Source: a virus. Taken from it: a stretch of DNA of 47,786 nucleotides. The notes under the pieces are model-generated. The model made no database searches. It was given only the letters and a program-made list of their open reading frames with translations, and was not told where the DNA came from. Below, in pieces: positions 23,511 through 31,555 of this stretch (within the stretch, counting starts at the first letter, position 1; each line of letters opens with the position of its first letter). The stretch is taken from the IMG/VR virus record IMGVR_UViG_3300017917_000808, positions 1 through 47,786 of that record; one strand, 5' to 3'. A program made the position numbers and the translations under genes.

Positions 23511-24821
23511 ATGTCTTGGCCATCAACACCGGGTCCTACACCTTATCAGCACCCATTTCCTAACTATCAGTTAAATGATCTACATCAGGCCATGGACTAT
23601 AACGCAGCTGGTGAGCCTCTTATTCGTGTGGCTACATATCCTGGCGTTGCTGATATATCTACCAGTGATGCGTTTGGTCGTGCTAGAGTAGCACAGCCTT
23701 ACACCCTATTTGATAGTGCGTTTATTGGTACAAACGACGGGCACAAATTTGACACATCCACATCAGGTGGAGCAAGTACATCGTACAATTCATATGCTAG
23801 CACAGTATCAATGACTGTGGGCACAGCATCGGGTGACCAAGTGATCCGTCAAAGTTATCGCGTGTTTCCGTATCAACCGGGCAAAGCATTAGAAGTATTT
23901 CAAACATTTACTATGGCCGCTGCACAGACTAATTTGCGTCAGCGTGTGGGTTATTTTACAGCATACAACGGAATCTATTTAGAACAAGATGGTACTACTG
24001 TAAATCTTGTTATTCGTCAGCAAACGGGTGCGTCAACCTATACTGAAGATCGTGTGGCACAAGCCGATTGGAATGGAGATCCTCTTAATGGATCAGGCCC
24101 AAGTGGCATTACTATTGATTTAACCAAGAGTCAAATTTTTTACACAGCTATCGAATGGTTAGGCGTAGGTAGTGTATTCTGCGGATTTATCATCAATGGT
24201 CAATACATACTTGCACATCAATTCAACCACGCCAACGAAGCTACATCAACATACATGCAAAGTGCTCAGATGAGTATTCGTCTTGAAATAACCAACACTG
24301 GTACTACTACTGGTGCTACTATGCAACAAATTTGTTCAAGCGTAATTTCATCTGGTGGATATAGTCCTAATGCCACACAACAATTTACTGGTCGAGGATT
24401 GACTTATTATACTATGACCACCGCTGGGACCTACTACAATCTTGTTAGTTTAAGATTAGGCACAGATGGCATCGACTATAATAAAGTTGTTTATCTTGAT
24501 GCATTAAATGTTCTTACGGACAGTAATCAAAATATGGAATGGCGGGCTATACTTAATCCGACATTCAGTTCCAGTCCAACTTGGGCCAACGTTACTACCT
24601 TTACCCAATACACAACATCTGATGTTACTGTAACTGGCGGCACAGTCATTGGCACAGGCTATGTGGTTAACAAAGGTGAACCAGTGAGTTTAACTGGTGA
24701 TGCACTAAAGTATCAAATTGGTCGCAGTATTGCTGGCGTAAGCGATGTAATCTGTATTGCAGTTACAGCAGACAGCAATAATGTCAAACTTGGCGGCACA
24801 ACAGGATTCTTTGAAATTTAA
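23511..24821 (+). CDS. Putative virion structural protein (fibre or capsid-associated)
   Basis: 436 aa, rich in Thr, Ser, Tyr and Gln with little charge, as in beta-structured virion proteins. 'FGRARVAQPYTLFDSAFIG' (about 54-72), 'VIRQSYRVFPYQPGKALEVF' and 'LRQRVGYFTAYNGIYLEQDG' match a family I recall from aquatic T4-like phages, often labelled structural protein. A perfect late promoter and a GAGAG ribosome site precede it. No receptor-binding domain is evident. Confidence 0.65.
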   Translation: MSWPSTPGPTPYQHPFPNYQLNDLHQAMDYNAAGEPLIRVATYPGVADISTSDAFGRARVAQPYTLFDSAFIGTNDGHKFDTSTSGGASTSYNSYASTVSMTVGTASGDQVIRQSYRVFPYQPGKALEVFQTFTMAAAQTNLRQRVGYFTAYNGIYLEQDGTTVNLVIRQQTGASTYTEDRVAQADWNGDPLNGSGPSGITIDLTKSQIFYTAIEWLGVGSVFCGFIINGQYILAHQFNHANEATSTYMQSAQMSIRLEITNTGTTTGATMQQICSSVISSGGYSPNATQQFTGRGLTYYTMTTAGTYYNLVSLRLGTDGIDYNKVVYLDALNVLTDSNQNMEWRAILNPTFSSSPTWANVTTFTQYTTSDVTVTGGTVIGTGYVVNKGEPVSLTGDALKYQIGRSIAGVSDVICIAVTADSNNVKLGGTTGFFEI

Positions 24822-24822
24822 T

Positions 24823-25536
24823 ATGAAAAAAATATTACTTGTATTATTATTTGTTCCACTATCTGTGCTTGCACAGATCGCACAACAGTGCCCACAATTT
24901 TTACCTAACGGTCCTGTAGCTTATCAAGCACAACCAGGCGACCAAGAGTTATGTAAAACTAATTACGCTGTCATACACAAATGCTCAGTTAAGGCACCTA
25001 TTGCTGTGTTTGAACATTTGACCATTGCGGCTATGACAGGTCCAGCCAAGCGTAAGGACAACTTCCGTCCCGACCCACAAGTATATCCACAATGCTCTGC
25101 AAGTTTAGCAGACTATGCCACTGTAGGCAAGACACACGATCGTGGGCACATGGCACCAGCAGGTAACAACACACAAAATGATGCTATTATGAGTGAAAGT
25201 TTCTTCCTATCAAACATGGTAGCACAAGTGGCCAACAACAATCGCGGTGCGTGGCGTTTATTAGAAGCCGCAGAACGCCAATGGGCTATGCAACCTGGAA
25301 CAGATTTTTATGTTATTAGTGGAGGAATTTATGATTCTGGTCATCCGGTCACTGGAAATGGTTTAGGAATCCCAACCCGTTTATATAAAGTTATTGTTGA
25401 AAAAAATAGTCGCCGAGTGCAAGCATACATAATGCCTAACGCAAACATTAATCCAGCGACTGATTGGCCTAAATACCAAACCACTATGGCGGAAGTTGAA
25501 CGTGCAACCGGTATGCGTTTTAATTTAGGACAATAA
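24823..25536 (+). CDS. Secreted DNA/RNA non-specific endonuclease
   Basis: 237 aa from ATG 24823, one base after the previous stop. A classical signal peptide is present: two Lys, then 'ILLVLLFVPLSV' and a likely cut after 'LA' at 17. The mature part is a beta-beta-alpha metal nuclease of the NUC family: 'HDRGHMAPAGNN' at 105-116, with H109 as the general base, then 'SFFLSNMVAQVANNNRGAWR' carrying the Asn/Arg metal and phosphate contacts. Cys 23, 44, 54 and 91 could form disulfides outside the cytoplasm. It should act in the periplasm or medium: degrading superinfecting DNA or feeding on released nucleic acid are options. Confidence 0.85.
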   Translation: MKKILLVLLFVPLSVLAQIAQQCPQFLPNGPVAYQAQPGDQELCKTNYAVIHKCSVKAPIAVFEHLTIAAMTGPAKRKDNFRPDPQVYPQCSASLADYATVGKTHDRGHMAPAGNNTQNDAIMSESFFLSNMVAQVANNNRGAWRLLEAAERQWAMQPGTDFYVISGGIYDSGHPVTGNGLGIPTRLYKVIVEKNSRRVQAYIMPNANINPATDWPKYQTTMAEVERATGMRFNLGQ

Positions 25537-25539
25537 ATA
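25532..25539 (+). promoter_or_regulatory. Late-promoter-like AATAAATA before GIY-YIG gene
   Basis: AATAAATA begins in the stop codon of the nuclease gene, 60 nt before the ATG at 25600. Confidence 0.45.
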
Positions 25540-25544
25540 AGGGT

Positions 25545-25574
25545 GTAGTTCGCGGGATTGCAGTCCCCAACTAC
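25545..25574 (+). promoter_or_regulatory. Leader hairpin upstream of the GIY-YIG gene
   Basis: GTAGTT (25545-25550) pairs with AACTAC (25569-25574), and inside it GGGA (25554-25557) pairs with TCCC (25564-25567), with a small asymmetric internal loop. A further CACT-GTAAGG-AGTG could hide the ribosome site AAGGAG. Confidence 0.5.
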
Positions 25575-25599
25575 TCTAACACTGTAAGGAGTGCCAGCA

Positions 25600-26211
25600 A
25601 TGATATTTAACAAAAAACATCCACCGGCGGGTTATTACGTTTATGCCTATCTACGAAAATCCAATTTGACACCTTATTATATCGGCAAAGGTAAAGATAT
25701 TAGAGCTATTGAGAAGCATAATATTACTGTGCCAAAAGATCCTACCAAGATAATCATTCTTGAACAAAATTTAACAGAAATTGGAGCATTTGCTATTGAA
25801 CGCAGGCTTATACAATGGTGGGGTCGCAAGGATATAAAAACTGGTATCCTATTAAACAAAACAGATGGTGGCGATGGTGCGTCGGGTCGTGTATCAAAAC
25901 AAGGTAAGGAATCTCCGTTGTATGGTAGAAAAAGACCAGAATTTAGTAAAATGCTCAAAGGTAGAAAACGACCAGACCAATCTAAAATTATGAAGGGTAG
26001 ATATGTTGGAGAATTGAATCCTCGGTATGGCAAGCCAGGAACATTTACTGGAAAGAAGCATAGTGAAGAAGCATTAGCTAAAATGCGACGATCAACCGGC
26101 CCACATACAAAACCAAGAGAACTTTTAACTTGTCCGTATTGTCAAAAAATATCCGATTCGAGTAATGCTAAACGATGGCACTTTGATAACTGTAAAGTTA
26201 AATTGCCATAA
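25600..26211 (+). CDS. GIY-YIG homing endonuclease with NUMOD3 repeats and zinc finger
   Basis: 203 aa from ATG 25600, supported by AAGGAG 8 nt upstream (an in-frame GTG at 25591 lies on top of that site). The GIY-YIG fold appears as 'YYVYAYLR' (12-19) and 'YYIGKGKD' (26-33), with a likely catalytic Glu in '[11 protein letters not shown]'. Then come NUMOD3-like units ('[20 protein letters not shown]', '[18 protein letters not shown]'). The end carries a C2HC-type finger 'CPYCQK ... WHFDNC'. It sits directly upstream of terL. Confidence 0.9.
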   Translation: MIFNKKHPPAGYYVYAYLRKSNLTPYYIGKGKDIRAIEKHNITVPKDPTKIIILEQNLTEIGAFAIERRLIQWWGRKDIKTGILLNKTDGGDGASGRVSKQGKESPLYGRKRPEFSKMLKGRKRPDQSKIMKGRYVGELNPRYGKPGTFTGKKHSEEALAKMRRSTGPHTKPRELLTCPYCQKISDSSNAKRWHFDNCKVKLP

Positions 26212-26219
26212 TTAATAGT

Positions 26220-27797
26220 ATGAGCAAAAGCCTTGAAGGCGTCTTAATTAAGGCGCCGCACAAACGCCAAACATTTACTGACGACGAACTTCAAGAGTTC
26301 CTAAAGTGCGCTGATCCAGTTACTGGACCTGAATATTTTATGGACAACTATTTTTATATACAACACCCCACCAGGGGTAAAATGTTGTATCATCCATTTG
26401 ACTATCAGAAGAGACTGATTCACACCTATCATAATTATCGATTTTCAATCTCAATGATGCCACGACAAACGGGCAAATCAACTTCGGCTGCTGGCTACTT
26501 ACTTTGGTACGCACAATTCATTCCAGACTCAACTATTCTTATTGCCGCTCACAAATACACAGGATCACAAGAGATCATGCAACGTATTCGTTATGCGTAT
26601 GAACTGTGTCCAGATTTTATCCGAGCAGGTGTAATCAGTTACAACAAAGGATCAATAGACTTTGAAAACGGATCACGCATAGTATCAGCAACAACTACAG
26701 AAAACACAGGTCGTGGTATGTCTATATCACTACTATATGCTGACGAGTTTGCGTTTGTTCGACCCGGTATTGCCAAAGAATTCTGGACTTCTATTAGCCC
26801 TACACTAGCCACAGGTGGTAAGGCAATTATTACAAGCACACCTAACTCCGACGAAGATCAGTTTGCGTTACTGTGGAAGGGTGCTAATAAGATGGAAGAT
26901 GCTTACGGTAATCCAACTGACGTGGGCATTAACGGGTTCCGTGCTTATCGTTCATATTGGAACGAGCATCCAGACCGCGATGATAAATGGGCAGAAGAAC
27001 AGCGAGCACAACTAGGTGAAGATCGTTTCCGTCGTGAAATGGATTGTGAATTCATTATCAATGATGAAACACTTATTGCCCCAACAAAACTTATTGATTT
27101 ATCGGGCATTGATCCAGTATATCGCACAGGACAAGTACGTTGGTATAAAAATCCTGAACCAAATAAGATTTATGTAGTAGCCCTAGATCCAAGTTTAGGC
27201 ACAGGTGGAGACCCAGCAGCCATACAAGTATTCGAAGCCAACTCGACTACGCAAATTGGCGAATGGAGACATAATCGCACAGATATTCCTACACAGATAC
27301 GCATACTAGCGGACATTATTAAACACATATACGATCATAATAAGAACGATGATAAAAGCATATACTATAGCGTAGAGAATAACACAATTGGTGAAGCGGC
27401 ATTAATATCCATAGCAGAGTTTGGCGAAGAAAATATCAAGGGTTACTTTTTAAGCGACAATACTGTGGTTAGTTCTGGCGGTCGCCGTTATCGCAAGGGA
27501 TTTAACACAACAAATAAATCTAAACTTTCTGCTTGTAACAAACTCAAAGTTTTAGTAGAATCCAATCGTATGAAAATACTGTCAAAACCATTGGTATCAG
27601 AGCTCAAAACATTTGTTGCTCGCGGCACTACCTATGCCGCAAAAGACGGTGAAACAGACGATTTAGTTATGGCTACTATATTAAGTGTGCGTATGATGCA
27701 AATTTTACAAGATTATCACACAGAAATGGACAGTCAGATGCGTGATCACGGTGATGTGCTAATTGAGCCGATGCCGTTCATTTCTGTTATGCACTAA
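26220..27797 (+). CDS. gp17: Terminase large subunit gp17
   Basis: 525 aa. ATPase domain: Walker A 'PRQTGKST' (81-88) and Walker B 'LLYADEFAF' (171-179) with catalytic E176, then a coupling motif 'TSTPNS'. Nuclease domain: D323 in 'VVALDPSLGTGGDPAAI', E386 in 'YYSVENN' and D480/D481 in 'DGETDDLVMA'. It pumps DNA into the head and cuts concatemers. There is no evident Shine-Dalgarno before the ATG, and the GIY-YIG gene ends 8 nt upstream, so the insertion may have displaced its original leader. Confidence 0.95.
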   Translation: MSKSLEGVLIKAPHKRQTFTDDELQEFLKCADPVTGPEYFMDNYFYIQHPTRGKMLYHPFDYQKRLIHTYHNYRFSISMMPRQTGKSTSAAGYLLWYAQFIPDSTILIAAHKYTGSQEIMQRIRYAYELCPDFIRAGVISYNKGSIDFENGSRIVSATTTENTGRGMSISLLYADEFAFVRPGIAKEFWTSISPTLATGGKAIITSTPNSDEDQFALLWKGANKMEDAYGNPTDVGINGFRAYRSYWNEHPDRDDKWAEEQRAQLGEDRFRREMDCEFIINDETLIAPTKLIDLSGIDPVYRTGQVRWYKNPEPNKIYVVALDPSLGTGGDPAAIQVFEANSTTQIGEWRHNRTDIPTQIRILADIIKHIYDHNKNDDKSIYYSVENNTIGEAALISIAEFGEENIKGYFLSDNTVVSSGGRRYRKGFNTTNKSKLSACNKLKVLVESNRMKILSKPLVSELKTFVARGTTYAAKDGETDDLVMATILSVRMMQILQDYHTEMDSQMRDHGDVLIEPMPFISVMH

Positions 27798-27800
27798 ATA
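27793..27800 (+). promoter_or_regulatory. Late-like ACTAAATA, 7 nt before the 27808 start
   Basis: ACTAAATA overlaps the terL stop and is followed by CAATACT and the ATG. It is a weaker match, but it has the leaderless geometry seen elsewhere. Confidence 0.3.
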
Positions 27801-27807
27801 CAATACT

Positions 27808-29694
27808 ATGGCGATACAAACCTCTGCAAAACAACTTTTTGACTTGCTCGTGACCAAGAATTTTGAGCCTGAACTATTAGATAGTTTGGGTAAAACTGCT
27901 ACAGATCCAACTGAAGCAGAAGTATTCAGCTTTGATTTTACCACAACCAGTGGTAACAATTATGGCACAGTAGTTATCATGCTCACCGACGAAGGACAAC
28001 TTGAAGTTTACTTTGGCGACAATGTAGGAAAAACTATGGAAAATGTTGAAGACAAACGTGAATGGTTTGACTTCTTAGAACAACTTAAACATTTTTCTGT
28101 AGGACATAATCTACAAGGATTTGGTTTAAAGAATCTTAACAAACTCAAATATTCCATGCAAGGGCAAGCCGCTCTTAAAGAAGGTTTATTTGAAAGCTGG
28201 CGCGGCAACAAACATACCAGTTGGAATGACAAGCCAGAGCATGTTCGTTTAATGATCAAGCATAAAAAGCCAATTGGTGAAAGTGATGCTCGTTATCGTT
28301 ACATTGAAAGTTTATATGTTGAAACATCAGACGGTGAAAGATTCAAACTACCATTTACTAAACTAGCCGCTGGTCGTGCCATGTGTGAACACGTTCGCAA
28401 TGGTGGCAAGCCATATGATCCATTTGGTCAACACATTTGCGAAATTGTTGAAGAACTCAATGTATTGAGTCGGTTCCGTCGTGCCAATCATAATAAGGTA
28501 TTTGAAGGCGATACAGCAGAGTTAGTAAATGAAACTAATGTTTATTATGAAAACTTAAATCGTGTGCTCAAGGGATTAAGCACGCACCGCGGTTATAAAA
28601 ATTATTTTGAAAGTTGGAATCCGGCTGAACTCACCGAGCAGGATGTTGTGATTGAAAGTATTAAACATATGTTTGTACGTCAGTCAATAGATGAAAGAAT
28701 TGAAGAGGCCCTTCCAATATTGGCCCGCATACAACAACAAGGAAAAGCTATGAAAGAGATTAACATTTTTGAATCCTGGGCCAATCGCCTAATGGAAGGT
28801 ACCTGGTCAACACCAGAAACTAAAGAGCAAAAAGCACAGTTAGTAGAATTATTGTCAAAAGATTTCCCAGTTGGCGCCGACGCACTTAACGCCACCGAAC
28901 AGTTATATGATTTAATTGGCGACGATGTTTTGTTTGATCAACTAGAAACATTAGCCGACAAAGATGCTAACGCAGATGCTCGTCAAGTTGTATTAAATCG
29001 CATGCAAGAGTTAGCCGACAATCCTGATATTGCTGAAGTTATCGCTCAATTAAATGTTGATGTTGATACGCCGGCTGAACCAGAAGCTGATTTAGATCAG
29101 GATATCGAAGCAGACGAAGTTGGTGCTGAACAGGATGTTGAAGAGGATGAAGAAGTCGATGAAACTTTATCACGTATTAAAAAATTAGCCACTGGCGAAG
29201 AAACAGATGAGGGTTTGTTGGGTAAACTAGCCGGCGGCGCAATTGGAACGGCCTTAGGTGGCCCAGTTGGTGGTGCAATTGGTTCTACATTGGGCAGTGC
29301 CGCACAAGATACACTAAGCGACGATGAAGAAGAATTAGATGAAGCAATTGGTAGCTTCTTTGTTGTGTACAACGATGGTCGTAAACCTTTTGGTCCAATG
29401 CCAGAAGACCAAGCCAAAGCCACTGTAGCCAAATATAAAGAAGGTCAAGTAATTCCAGCAACTAAATTAGCACATTGGCAAGAAACCAATCGCCATGAGG
29501 CAATGGGCGGTGACTTCGTTCCAGAAGCAGACAATCTAGCTACATTTGAAGATAAATGCAACCATACTATGGAAGGTGAAGAATGCCCAGTACACGGTAT
29601 GAAAGAGTGTTATAGCTTGATGCCAGCACCAGTAGCTGAAAGTGATGAGTTTTTGGCAAGATTAAAAAGTCTATCTGGCATACTAGTTAGATAA
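27808..29694 (+). CDS. Large putative virion (internal or core) protein
   Basis: 628 aa from ATG 27808; an in-frame ATG at 27763 lies inside terL. The first half is alpha/beta and charged ('FSVGHNLQGFGLKNLNKLKY', 'YIESLYVETSDGERFKLPFT'). 'FESWANRLMEGTWSTPE' (about 330-346) contains a Leu-x-Glu-Gly site like prohead protease sites. A strongly acidic stretch (about 420-460) is followed by a glycine zipper (about 471-495) and a small domain 'FFVVYNDGRKPFGPMP'. The end has a 'HTMEGEECPVHGMKEC' cluster. I do not recognise the family by function; size, processing-like sites and position suggest a virion component. Confidence 0.55.
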   Translation: MAIQTSAKQLFDLLVTKNFEPELLDSLGKTATDPTEAEVFSFDFTTTSGNNYGTVVIMLTDEGQLEVYFGDNVGKTMENVEDKREWFDFLEQLKHFSVGHNLQGFGLKNLNKLKYSMQGQAALKEGLFESWRGNKHTSWNDKPEHVRLMIKHKKPIGESDARYRYIESLYVETSDGERFKLPFTKLAAGRAMCEHVRNGGKPYDPFGQHICEIVEELNVLSRFRRANHNKVFEGDTAELVNETNVYYENLNRVLKGLSTHRGYKNYFESWNPAELTEQDVVIESIKHMFVRQSIDERIEEALPILARIQQQGKAMKEINIFESWANRLMEGTWSTPETKEQKAQLVELLSKDFPVGADALNATEQLYDLIGDDVLFDQLETLADKDANADARQVVLNRMQELADNPDIAEVIAQLNVDVDTPAEPEADLDQDIEADEVGAEQDVEEDEEVDETLSRIKKLATGEETDEGLLGKLAGGAIGTALGGPVGGAIGSTLGSAAQDTLSDDEEELDEAIGSFFVVYNDGRKPFGPMPEDQAKATVAKYKEGQVIPATKLAHWQETNRHEAMGGDFVPEADNLATFEDKCNHTMEGEECPVHGMKECYSLMPAPVAESDEFLARLKSLSGILVR

Positions 29695-29697
29695 ATA
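29690..29697 (+). promoter_or_regulatory. Late-promoter-like GATAAATA before second GIY-YIG gene
   Basis: GATAAATA overlaps the stop of the 27808 gene and lies 81 nt before the GIY-YIG ATG. Confidence 0.45.
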
Positions 29698-29712
29698 CTC
29701 TTGTAACAAATA

Positions 29713-29740
29713 GTAGAGTATGTAATAATGCATACTCTAC
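29713..29740 (+). promoter_or_regulatory. Perfect 10-bp hairpin in GIY-YIG leader
   Basis: GTAGAGTATG (29713-29722) pairs with CATACTCTAC (29731-29740) around TAATAATG. No T-run follows, so it is not a typical terminator. It lies between the late-type element and the start at 29779. Confidence 0.7.
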
Positions 29741-29778
29741 ACAGGCAACTAAAATTAAAGCAATAGATAGGCAACACA

Positions 29779-30465
29779 ATGAATTACTTGTATATTAAAA
29801 CACACACTAAAACTGGATTAAAATATCTAGGACAAACATCAAAAACAGATCCACACAAATACACCGGATCTGGAAAGTATTGGTTAAGCCATGTTAAGAA
29901 ACATGGTAAAGATTGGACCACAGAAATACTTTTAGAATCTCCAAACAAAGAAGATATTAATAAAGCAGGAATCTATTATAGCCAACTATGGAACGTAGTG
30001 GAAAGTTCAGAATGGGCAAACTTAAAACCAGAATCTGGTGATGGTGCCGCATCCGGACGATACAATCCAATGAATAATCCTGATATAAAGTCTAAGCAAC
30101 AAACAATAATTCGTTCACCGGAAATCAAAGAAAAACACCGCCAAGCAACTATTGCGGCAATGAATCGCCCTGAGGTTGTAGAAAAATTAAAGGCATATCG
30201 AAATACCAAAGAATATAAAGAGCGGTTGAATCAAACATTAAATCGCCCGGATATGAGATTGAATCGCGGAGGTTCTAGGAATTCGATGTTTGATTCTACA
30301 ATTTATACATTTGAGCATGTTAATGGAGAGAGATTCATCGGAACACGATTCGACTTTAATAAAACTTACCATCTTACTAATGGTAGCGTGTCGAGATTGA
30401 TAAATGGAAAATATAAAATTACACAAGGCTGGAAATTATCCAATACACCAGTTTTGCCAATTTAG
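29779..30465 (+). CDS. GIY-YIG homing endonuclease
   Basis: 228 aa. The catalytic domain begins 'NYLYIKTHTKTGLKYLGQTS' (2-21), a GIY-YIG variant with 'YLG', continuing to 'AGIYYSQLWNVV' and 'NLKPESGDGA'. The rest is basic with repeated 'NRPE/NRPD' helices, a likely DNA-binding part, and a C-terminal 'NGSVSRLINGKYKITQGW' resembling NUMOD1-type readers. It lies immediately upstream of gp32 and behind its own late-type element and hairpin. Confidence 0.87.
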   Translation: MNYLYIKTHTKTGLKYLGQTSKTDPHKYTGSGKYWLSHVKKHGKDWTTEILLESPNKEDINKAGIYYSQLWNVVESSEWANLKPESGDGAASGRYNPMNNPDIKSKQQTIIRSPEIKEKHRQATIAAMNRPEVVEKLKAYRNTKEYKERLNQTLNRPDMRLNRGGSRNSMFDSTIYTFEHVNGERFIGTRFDFNKTYHLTNGSVSRLINGKYKITQGWKLSNTPVLPI

Positions 30466-30562
30466 TAGTAAACACGTACTGTGGCGTGTTAAAATAGCAC
30501 AGCAAGCAACATCTAAATTATTTAGATATTATTAAACTTAAAACTTAGAAAGGCAACACAAA
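30466..30562 (+). promoter_or_regulatory. gp32 leader with two hairpins, candidate autogenous control region
   Basis: The 97-nt leader holds AACACG/CGTGTT (30471-30476 with 30485-30490) and an AT-only-loop hairpin ATCTAAA-TTA-TTTAGAT (30511-30527), then an A-rich unstructured run up to the ribosome site GAAAGG. T4 gp32 represses its own mRNA by binding a structured site and an A/U-rich leader, so a similar role here is plausible. I found no convincing promoter in it. Confidence 0.45.
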
Positions 30563-31555
30563 ATGGCATCATTATCAGAGATTCGAGCAAGACTCGCTGC
30601 CAGCGAGAATAAACAAGGCGGCAGCCAATCCACAGGGGGTGATAATTCAATTTATCCTCATTGGAATATTCAAGAAGGAGAATCATGCCTAGTTAGATTC
30701 CTCCCAGACGGAAACTCAAAAAATACATTCTTTTGGCAGGAACGTGCTATGTTAAGATTGCCATTTAATGGCATCAAAGGCGAAATGGACAGTAAACAAG
30801 TTATGGTCCAAGTTCCATGTATGGAAATGTATGGTGAGGCCTGTCCTGTACTAGCAGAAGTGCGTACATGGTTCAAGGACAAATCTTTAGAAGAGATGGG
30901 TCGTAAGTATTGGAAGAAACGTAGTTATATTTTCCAAGGCTTTGTACGTGAGAATCCTTTAACAGAGGACAAGACACCAGAGAATCCAATCCGCAGATTC
31001 ATCATTGGTCCACAAATTTTCAACACAATCAAATCAGCGTTGATGGACCCAGAGTTGGAAGAATTGCCAACAGACTATTTGCGTGGTTTGGACTTCCGTA
31101 TTAGCAAAACATCAAAAGGTGGCTTTGCTGACTACTCAACAAGCAAGTGGGCTCGTAAGGAAACAGCACTGACTGAACAAGAACAAGCGGCTATTGCGGC
31201 TCATGGCTTGTTTGATCTTTCAACATTCTTACCAAAGAAACCAACTGATGTTGAGTTGCGAGTAATCAAAGAAATGTTTGAAGCATCAGTGGATGGTCAA
31301 CCATACGACACAGATCGTTGGGGTCAGTACTATCGTCCAGCAGGTGTACAAGCACCCGCAGGTGGTGGTTCACACGATGATGAGGAATCAGCTCCACGTT
31401 CAGCTCCTGTAGCCAAACCAGCTCCAGTAGCGGCCGAACCGTTTGAAGCAGATGAGCCAGCAGTAGCAAGTGCTCCGGTTCAAACACCGAGTGCTCCAGC
31501 AAGTAATAAAGCTGAAGACATCTTGGCAATGATTCGTGCCCGTCAACAGAAGTAA
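30563..31555 (+). CDS. gp32: Single-stranded DNA-binding protein gp32
   Basis: 330 aa. The N-terminal basic cooperative region is 'SLSEIRARLAASENKQ'. The OB-fold core includes 'SIYPHWNIQEGESCLVRFLP' (29-48), 'FFWQERAMLRLPFNGIKG' (56-73), 'RKYWKKRSYIFQGFVRENPL' and 'LDFRISKTSKGGFADYSTSKW'. The C-terminal tail is Pro/Ala-rich and acidic and ends with a helix. In the zinc region C86 and C94 ('CPVL') remain, but the last T4 ligand Cys is Leu97, so zinc binding is probably altered or lost. It coats replication and recombination intermediates. Confidence 0.92.
   Translation: MASLSEIRARLAASENKQGGSQSTGGDNSIYPHWNIQEGESCLVRFLPDGNSKNTFFWQERAMLRLPFNGIKGEMDSKQVMVQVPCMEMYGEACPVLAEVRTWFKDKSLEEMGRKYWKKRSYIFQGFVRENPLTEDKTPENPIRRFIIGPQIFNTIKSALMDPELEELPTDYLRGLDFRISKTSKGGFADYSTSKWARKETALTEQEQAAIAAHGLFDLSTFLPKKPTDVELRVIKEMFEASVDGQPYDTDRWGQYYRPAGVQAPAGGGSHDDEESAPRSAPVAKPAPVAAEPFEADEPAVASAPVQTPSAPASNKAEDILAMIRARQQK

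Noticed and set aside
25541-25590. tRNA-like fold in the GIY-YIG leader
   Set aside because: The stem-loop has a plausible 7-nt-like centre but there is no acceptor stem, no T-arm GTTC-type motif and the spacing is too short. It is described as a leader hairpin instead.
29097-29432. Ser/Pro-rich minus-strand frame
   Set aside because: It is the antisense of an acidic and Gly-rich coding stretch; its Ser-rich composition follows from that.
30466-30562. Host-type promoter for gp32
   Set aside because: TAAAAT and TATTAT candidates exist, but none has a recognisable -35 at 16-18 nt.
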